Source: Chamaecyparis obtusa (lineage: Eukaryota > Streptophyta > Pinopsida > Cupressales > Cupressaceae). Taken from it: a stretch of DNA of 64,000 nucleotides. How positions within the stretch are numbered: the stretch's first letter is position 1; each line of letters starts with the position of its first letter. Shown piece by piece: positions 56,801 through 64,000 of the stretch. Position numbers and translations under genes: made by a program. The stretch spans positions 1,332,501-1,396,500 of the forward strand of contig BSBK01006342.1 in NCBI GenBank assembly GCA_027943335.1, written 5' to 3'. Below the pieces are notes generated by a model. It did no database searches. It was not told the DNA's origin and saw only the letters and a list, made by a program, of their open reading frames with translations.

Positions 56801-58127
56801 TGTGGTCATCCTGTACCCAGGCAATCCGATATGGATGTGGGTGTTTCTGTCTCTTGAGCTTCAACTTTGTCACCATCTCTTCTGACACCAAATTGTCAGT
56901 GCTTCCACTATCGATAATTACATCACAGCATTTACCTTCGCACTTGCACCTGGTGTGAAACAGGCTCCTTTTTTGCTCAGGTTCATTCTCACCACTCAAC
57001 AGGACTCTTCTGTTAATCAAAGCTTCTCCTCTTTCAGCATCTTCAGAATTTGATGATCTGGCATCTTCATCTACATGTGCAACTCTGGCCTGGCCTTCAT
57101 TTCTCCTATCTATTCTGCCTTGGCGCTGAGGACATTCAAATGCCCTATGACCTTCTTCTCCACAGTGAAAATATGTTCCACGGAAGCCACCTCTTCCAGA
57201 TCCTTGTCCTCTTCCTCTTCCTCTTTGATCTCTATTATTCTAATCCTGGAAGCGATTGAAACTATTTCCTCGCTGATTCTGACTGCTACTGGCCTCATCC
57301 TTCTTTTTCGAATCTTCATTTCGGCCACCATATGACCATCCACCAGATCATCCACCGCGATCTCTTCTATTTTGTCTGCTCTCAAACTTCTTGTTCAGCT
57401 TTTCCTCTACTTTTAGGGAAAACTGGTATGCCTCTTCAATACTGTTCATTCGAACCAGATTCAGCTCCTCCTGAATGCTTGGCCTTAACCCATTAAGGTA
57501 TCGGGCAACTTTCTCTTTATCATCTTCTGCATGGTCTGTTCTGATGAGAAGTCGATAGAACTCCTCTGTATACTCCTGAACAGATCTTCCTGCTTGCTTC
57601 AAACTCTGCATTTTCTTCAGTAAGTCAAGCTCATAATCAACAGGAATGAACTGTCACTTCAATTTATCCACCATCCGATCCCATCTCGTGATTTTCTCCT
57701 TTCCCCTTCTATTTCGCTCCAACTGAATCTCTTGCCACCATATCTTCGCATGACCTTTCAGTCTGGCTTTCACAAATTTGACCCTATCAGGATCCTCAAC
57801 ATTTTCATACTCAAAATATTCTTCACATTCATTGATCCAGTCGATCAATTCCTCTGGGTTAAGATTTCCAGAAAATGTAGGAACCTCAATCTTAGGTCTT
57901 TTTCCAATCTTGGAAATCGCCCGAAAAAGTCTTTCTTCCTCCTGGTTCACAATTTCAACTTCTCCTTCTTGATATTCTTCTTCAGCTTCATCCTCGCTTT
58001 CGTCTCTGACATTAAGATTCATTCCTCTGCGAATCTCTTCTTGCAATGCTCGCACTTGTCTCTGCAGCTCTCTAACCTCAGGTGTCACAACACCAGCTCT
58101 TCCGCCACGTTCTCTTCGTGGAGGCAT
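53854..58127 (-). pseudogene. gag-pol: Chromovirus gag-pol, array copy 1, with 235-bp deletion
   Basis: It starts at ATG 58,127 (MPPRRERGG intact here) and should end at TGA 53,856-53,854. Gag is open to a TGA at 57,654. Further stops are at 57,348, about 57,241, 56,685, 56,121, 55,183 and 53,923. Each corresponds to CGA, CAG, TGG or similar in the sister copy, one transition away. The zinc knuckle has Tyr for its first Cys; the protease keeps DSGS. RT is complete with YLDD. RNase H loses 235 bp between CACCAAAA and CAAACTCC (junction about 55,256), removing the segment after PKEFVL and shifting frame. Integrase and chromodomain (53,923-55,176) are otherwise open. Confidence 0.95.
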
Positions 58128-58214
58128 TTTCGCGATGTGCGCTGAAACCCTAACCACGGTCCTGGTGCAAAAGGCCTCATAGTCGGCGATCTGTTTACAC
58201 ACTCAAGAAAACCT

Positions 58215-58226
58215 GCTCTGATACCA
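58215..58226 (-). other. Primer binding site, array copy 1
   Basis: TGGTATCAGAGC on the minus strand, two bases from LTR 2. Confidence 0.9.
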
Positions 58227-58228
58227 CC

Positions 58229-59089
58229 TGATGAAGGGTGCTCCCCTTAATACCACAAACACATAACAGAAACGGAGAAACCACAACAATATGCAAGAAC
58301 AAAAAATTGGCTTCTTATTATCTCAACAAATGTGGAATTACAAACTTTTAGAATTACAATATGCAAAGCCACATGGGCATTCCCTTACAATATTCTATAG
58401 GACAAAGCCTCGAATCAATACCCAGATCTACTACCCAGAACTATTCTGAACTGCCTAAGACAATACTACAGCCTTCCTTATATAGGCAATTTTCCATCGC
58501 CTGGGAAGGTTCCAGAATTTTAGCCAATAAGGCCGACCAAAATTAGAATTATTTTTATTTTACATTTCATTACATCATAGTCGGCTCAAAATAAATTTTG
58601 AAACCCGAACAGAAATTTTGAAGAAAAATCATTTTTCACCATTTCAGGTGACCCAACTTTCGAAGACCATAAGTCATCACCAGTTGACCCGATTGACTAT
58701 TGTAACCCCATTTTGGAAAGGGCGTGAGGAGCTCTACAACGCCTGGATCAAGCAAGCTTCATTCAGCCCAAAATTCGACCTCATACGGGGCCTCTAAAGC
58801 CTTCAAAACTGAGTTCAAAGTTTCTATCCCCTGCTGCCAATACCGAAAATCTTCAATATCTTCCAATATACACTTGATCTGGCAATGAAACTTTACTGGC
58901 AGACTTATATGACCAAAATGAACCTCCAAGAAAGAAATCGGATCATTCTGAGCACATACGAAAATTACCAAAAGTAGTAACTTTCCATAAATAGCAGCTC
59001 TGCACAAGATAGCCCTTATTGAATTCAAAAAATAGAAATGTTTTTGGGTGATGCAAGATTGCTCTTACACCCGCGATGCTCCTGCATCA
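58229..59089 (-). repeat. Chromovirus LTR 2 of the array (shared)
   Basis: 861 bp. It acts as the 5' LTR of array copy 1 and the 3' LTR of array copy 2, the hallmark of a recombination-derived tandem. Termini are TGATG/CATCA. Confidence 0.95.
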
Positions 59090-59127
59090 GACACCCAGGG
59101 TAATTTGAGAAGTGACCCTTTCACGAC

Positions 59128-62100
59128 TCAGGTGTGCAGAGGAAAACCAAGACGGTTAACCTCCACCCTTGTTAGCCATGATGAATCTTCAATAGGTCGT
59201 CCTTTCCACTTGACCAGATATTCTTCATATGTCCTGTTCCTTGTGCTTCTGCCAACACGACTGTCTAGTATATCTCCGATCTCCTTAGTGTCTGAACTAG
59301 TTGCTGGAATACTCCACTGTGCTGCTGCAACCTCATCTTCAACACCTCCTTCGTGATACTCTGTCAAATCTGAAATGTTAAACACTGGTGAAATATTCAG
59401 CTCACTAGGCAATTCTACCTCATATGCATTTCCTGAATCATGCTTCTTCAGTATCTTACATGGCCCAAACTTCTTCATTTTCAGCTTGTTATATGTACCA
59501 ACTGGAAACCGCTCCTTCCGCAAATGAACCATGACTTCATCACCAACCTGAAATTTCTTATACCTCCTTTTCTCATCTGCCTTAGCCTTATACTGTGCGT
59601 TCATCTTGGTAATATGCTTCCTCACCTCCTCATGGATGTTCTTCAAGTGTTCTGCAAAATCCTCAGCTTCAGCACTACTTATTTCTCCTTTATCTATCTT
59701 CCTTAATTCAGATGCATTTCTCAGACTACTTCCAAATACAATCTGGAATGGTGATTTACTAGTGCTCCTATTGACAGAATTATTGTATGCAAATTCCGCC
59801 TGTGGTAAAATCAAATCCCATCCTGTTGGCTTATCTCCAACCAAACATCTCAGCAAATTTCTCAAACTTCTATTCACCACCTCTGTTTGTCCATCAGTCT
59901 GTGGATGATGTGATGAACTGAACTTCAAATCAGTCTTCAACTTCTTCCATAATGTATGCCAGAAATATTCAACAAACTTAGTGTCCCGATCTGAAACTAT
60001 GGTCTTTGGCAAACCATGAAGTCTCACTACTTCTCTGAAAAACAATTCTGCTACATGAACAGCATCATTAGCCTTCTTGCAGGGAATGAAATGTGCCATC
60101 TTTGAAAATCTGTCAACTACTACAAAAATTGAATCATGTCCCCGCTGAGTCCTCGGTAAACCAAGAACAAAGTCCATGCTAATATCCTCCCAAGGCTTCT
60201 CTGGTACAGGTAATGGCTGATACAACCCTGTATTCTGCTTCACTCTTTTCGCCATCTGACATACTCTGCAACTCTGTACAAACTTCTTCACATCTTGCTG
60301 CAATTGTGGCCAATAATAATTTTCACTAACCAAAGAAAGGGTTTTGTCACGACCAAAATGTCCAGCCAATCCTCCGCTATGCTTCTCCTTGATGAGATTC
60401 TCCCTCATAGAACTTCGTGGAATGCACAACTGACTTCCTCTGAATAGCATATCATCCTAGATGATGAAATCCAACCATTTCGTCCTGTCTAGAGTAACAG
60501 GTTCTGTACAAGCTTTCCAAGCTTCACCAAAATCAGGATCCTCTGGATACGAATTCTTTAGTTCCTTGAACCCAACCACTTCAATCTGCATTTCTGTCAG
60601 CAATAGTTGCCTTCTGCTAAGAGCATCTGCAACCCTATTAGACTTTCCACTCCTGTGTTTCAAAATAAATGTATAACTCTGCAAAAACTCAACCCATTTC
60701 AAATGCCTTTGATTCAACTTTCCTTGACTATTCAAACATTGCAAAGCTTGATGATCAGTATACAAAACAAACTCCTTAGGAAGCAAATAGTGTCTCCACT
60801 TCTTTAATGCTTGAACTATAGCATAAAATTCCTGATCATAAACAGAATATTTTCTCTTGGCATCATTCAACTTCTCACTGAAATAAGCAATAGGTTTACC
60901 TTCTTGGCTCATAACAGCTCCTATTGCAGTACCACTAGCATCACAATCTACTTGAAACACCTTATTAAAATCTGGAAGTGCTAAAATAGGTTGTTCTGTA
61001 ACTTTTTGTTTCAATAATTGAAAACTCTTTTCTGCCCCATTAGTCCACTTAAACTCTTTTCTATCCCCTCTCATTGTTTCAGTCAAGGGTCCACAAATAC
61101 TGCTAAAATTTTTGATAAACTTTCTGTAAAAGCTAGCTAGACCATGAAAAGATCTTACCTCAGTAGCATTTCTTGGAGTAGGCCATTCAAGAATAGCCTG
61201 TACCTTCTCTGGGTCCATTTTTAGACCTTCTCCTGAAACTACAAACCCCAAATACACCAACTCTTTCTTCACAAAACTGCACTTCTTCAAATTAATCAAC
61301 AATTTCTCTTCTCTCAACTTCTCAAATACCATACGAATATGCATCATATGCTCATCCAATGTCTTACTAAAGATCAAAATATCATCTAGGTAAATAATGA
61401 CAAACTTACCCAGAAATTCTTTCAGAACCTCATTCATGAGACGCATGAAAGTGCTCGATGCATTGGTTAACCCAAAAGGCATGACTAACCACTCATATAG
61501 TCCTTCCTTTGTTTTGAAGGCAGTCTTCCATTCATCTCCTTCTCTGATCCGAATCTGATGATATCCACTCTTCAGATCTATCTTTGAGAAATACACAGCT
61601 CCACTCAAACAGTCCATAATATCATCCATTCGTGGCAATGAAAACCTGTACTTGATTGTGATCTTGTTTATTGCCCTAGAATCTGTACACATCCTCCATT
61701 CTCCATTCTTCTTTGGTGCTAATACCGCTGGTACAGCACAAGGACTCAGACTCTCACGGATCAAACCTTTCTGTAACAGTTCATGTACTTGTCTGTTCAA
61801 CTCTTCCCTTTCTGCAGGTGTCATTCTGTGTGCTGCCTTATTCGGAAAACTCGCTCCTGGGATCAAGTCCATCTGATGACTGATCTTCCTGACTGGTGGT
61901 AATCCATCAAGCACGTTATCGGATACAATATCCTGAAACTCATTCAACAAATCTGCAACTTCTACAGGAACATCTTCTACTTCCTTTTTACCAGCTTTTG
62001 GAATTAAAGCAAAACATACATGCTCATGCCTCATACCATCTAGGAATTTCCTTCCATCAACAAATGTTATTCTTGCATTACCACATACCTTTTCTTCGGT

Positions 62101-63636
62101 CTCCTTCAATGGTTTTAGCTTATGTCGCACTCCATCCTTTGTCAGGGAATAGGTATTCGCACGGCCATCATGTACAGCACATCTGTCAAACTGCCATGGT
62201 CTACCCAACAACATATGACATGCATCCATAGATATGATATCACACAATACCTCATCTTGGTGTCCGCCAATCTTGAACTTCACCAGGCATTGTTCATTGA
62301 CCATGACCTTGTGGTCATCCTCTACCCAGGCAATCCGATATGGATGTGGGTGTTTCTGTCTCTTGAGCTTCAACTTTGTCACCATCTCTTCTGACACCAA
62401 ATTGTCAGTGCTTCCATTATCGATAATCACATCACAGCATTTACCTTTGCACTTGCACCTGGTGCGAAATAGGCTCCTTTTTTGCTCAGGTTCATTCTCA
62501 CCACTCAACAGGACTCTTCTGTTAATCAACGTTTCTCCTCTTTCAGCATCTTCAGAATTTGATGATCTGGCATCTTCATCTACATGTGCAACTCTGACCT
62601 GGCCTTCATTTCTCCTATCTATTCTGCCTTGGCGCTGAGGACATTCAAATGCCCTATGACCTTCTTCTCCACAGTGAAAACATGTTCCACGGAAGCCACC
62701 TCTTCCAGATCCTTGTCCTCTTCCTCTTCCTCTTTGATCTCTATTATTCTGATCCTGGAAGCGATTGAAACTATTTCCTCGTTGATTCTGACTGCTACTG
62801 GCCTCATCCTTCTTTTTCGAATCTTCATTTCGGCCACCATATGACCGTCCACCAGATCGTCCACCGGGACCTCTTCCATTTTGTCTGCTCTCAAACTTCT
62901 TATTCAGCTTTTCCTCTACTTTTAGGGCAAACTGGTATGCCTCTTCAATACTGTTCATTCGAACCAGATTCAGCTCCTCCTGAATGCTTGGCCTTAACCC
63001 ATTAAGGTATCGGGCAACTTTCTCTTTATCAGCTTCTGCATGGCCTGTTCTGATGAGAAGTCGATAGAACTCCTCTGTATACTCCTGAACAGATCTTTCT
63101 GCTTACTTCAAACTCTGCATTTTCTTCAGTAGGTCAAGCTCATAATCAACAGGAATGAACTGTCGCTTCAATTTATCCACCATCATATCCCATCTCGTGA
63201 TTTTCTCCTTTCCCCTTCTATTTCGCTCCAACTGAATCTCTTGCCACCATATCTTCGCATGACCTTTCAGTCTGGCCTTCGCAAATTTGACCCTATCAGG
63301 ATCCTCAACATTTTCATACTCAAAATATTCTTCACATTCATTGATCCAGTCGATCAATTCCTCTGGGTTAAGATTTCCAAAAAATGTAGGAACCTCAATC
63401 TTAGGTCTTTTTCCAATCTTGGAAATCGCCCGAAAAAGTCTTTCTTCCTCCTGGTTCACAATTTCAACTTCTCCTTCTTGATATTCTTCTTCGGCTTCAT
63501 CCTCGCTTTCGTCTCTGACATTAAGATTCATTCCTCTGTGAATCTCTTCTTGCAATGCTCGCACTTGTCTTTGCAGCTCTCTAACCTTAGGTGTCACAAC
63601 ACCAGCTCTTCTGCCACGTTCTCTTCATGGAGGCAT
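59128..63636 (-). pseudogene. gag-pol: Chromovirus gag-pol, array copy 2, nearly intact (three stops, no frameshift)
   Basis: One frame runs from ATG 63,636 to TGA 59,130-59,128, 1,502 codons. It has gag (residues about 1-310), zinc knuckle CFHCGEEGHRAFEC (319-332) and protease (about 400-480). RT has YLDD at 749-752 and RNase H lies at about 890-1005. Integrase has HHCC (His1086, His1093, Cys1123, Cys1126) and catalytic Asp1155, Asp1216, Glu1252 (DD35E spacing), then a GPY/F-like KFGP module and a chromodomain (about 1450-1492, EEYLVKWKG). Stops are at codons 4 (TGA 63,627-63,625), 178 (TAA 63,105-63,103) and 1060 (TAG 60,459-60,457), each one transition from the sister codon. The protease motif reads DNGS instead of DSGS, probably inactivating. 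Confidence 0.96.
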
Positions 63637-63723
63637 TTTCACGATGTGCGCTAAAACCCTAACCACGGTCCTGGTGCAAACTGCCTCACAGTCGGTGATC
63701 TGTTTATACACTCAAGAAAACCT

Positions 63724-63735
63724 GCTCTGATACCA
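63724..63735 (-). other. Primer binding site, array copy 2
   Basis: TGGTATCAGAGC on the minus strand, two bases from LTR 3. Confidence 0.9.
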
Positions 63736-63737
63736 CT

Positions 63738-64000
63738 TGATGAAGGGTGCTCCCCTTAATACCACAAACACATAACAGAAATGGAGAAACCACAACAATA
63801 TGCAAGAACAGAAAATTGGCTTCTTATTATCTCCACAAATGTGGAATTACAAACTTTTAGAATTATAATATGCAAAGCCACATGGGCATTCCCTTACAAT
63901 ATTCTGTAGGACAAAGCCTCGAATCAATACCCAGATCTACTACCCAGAACTATTCTGAACTGCCTAAGACAATAATACAGCCTTCCTTATATAGGCAATT
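63738..64000 (-). repeat. Chromovirus LTR 3 of the array (cut by window end)
   Basis: The first 263 bases match LTR 1 and LTR 2 (TGATGAAGGGTGCTCCCC onward). The rest lies outside the window, so the array may contain more units. Confidence 0.93.

Larger units (their letters stand above)
52955..64000 (-). mobile_element. Tandem chromovirus array (LTR-int-LTR-int-LTR), running off the window
   Basis: LTRs at 52,955-53,815 and 58,229-59,089 (both 861 bp) and from 63,738 to beyond the end bracket two internal regions of 4,413 and 4,648 bp, all in minus orientation. Each LTR/internal junction is clean: the 3' internal end (GACACCCAGGG in plus orientation) adjoins one side and a PBS the other. The two internals differ in length by exactly 235 bp, accounted for by one deletion in RNase H. 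The right target duplication lies outside the window. The left flank (CCACC) interrupts the ORF at 51,988-52,954. Confidence 0.95.

Noticed and set aside
52950..58228. CCACC at 52,950-52,954 and 58,224-58,228 as a target-site duplication
   Set aside because: The right-hand CCACC is part of the PBS next to LTR 2, inside the array, so the match is coincidental. The true right flank is beyond the window.
1..64000. tRNA, rRNA or organellar genes
   Set aside because: I looked for cloverleaf-type and rRNA-like conserved stretches by eye and saw none. The only tRNA-related signals are primer binding sites.

Overview
This window looks like intergenic DNA from a large plant nuclear genome, most likely a gymnosperm (conifer-like). 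The evidence is a density of decayed LTR retrotransposons with plant tRNA-Met primer sites (TGGTATCAGAGC type), GT-AG introns of about 85-107 nt, TATA boxes, a long CT/CA microsatellite, and a terpene synthase fragment whose N-terminal block WDDNFIQS resembles gymnosperm (TPS-d) enzymes. Family calls are from memory and by-eye translation; no database search was possible. I see no clearly intact host gene.

Layout. (1) 1-8240: tandem Ty1/Copia structure, LTR (cut by the window)-internal-LTR-second internal region truncated inside the protease. It abuts a two-exon terpene synthase fragment on the minus strand (8241-8558) with its own TATA box. (2) 8.6-14.2 kb: mostly non-coding, with a small tandem duplication, a possible Copia LTR remnant, a TIR-like block, a hairpin, and a 1.45-kb CT/CA microsatellite flanked by a CCCTATAGGGC motif. 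(3) 14.2-18.4 kb: a chromovirus solo LTR with a perfect 5-bp target duplication (CAAAT) just upstream of a transposase-like pseudogene that keeps a recognisable 94-nt intron. (4) 19.3-23.3 kb: duplicated H2B-like histone pseudogenes between direct repeats, an unrecognised pseudogene, and a 338-bp x3 tandem repeat. (5) 23.4-43.6 kb: an array of about 18 copies of a 357-bp repeat, split by a roughly 13.6-kb Copia-type LTR element that encodes a coiled-coil/CCHC protein and a second protein of about 1,050 codons but no pol. That element is itself split by a 6,364-bp chromovirus. (6) 45.2-47.4 kb: an unrecognised minus-strand gene or pseudogene with eight exons separated by seven phase-0 introns, below a second copy of the TIR-like block and CCCTATAGGGC motif. 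(7) 47.9-52.95 kb: AT-rich remnants, a PPT plus LTR fragment and a truncated retroelement-type ORF. (8) 52,955-64,000: minus-strand chromovirus tandem array, LTR-internal-LTR-internal-LTR (last LTR cut by the window). One internal region differs from the other in length by exactly one 235-bp deletion.

How it fits together. The chromoviruses (gag, protease, RT, RNase H, integrase, C-terminal chromodomain) and the Copia element are the classes that could supply enzymes in trans to the pol-less element. Nesting gives a relative order: 357-bp array, then the pol-less Copia-type element, then the chromovirus. Nearly all nonsense codons in the chromovirus copies are C-to-T or G-to-A changes relative to a sister copy, as expected for methylated, silenced DNA.
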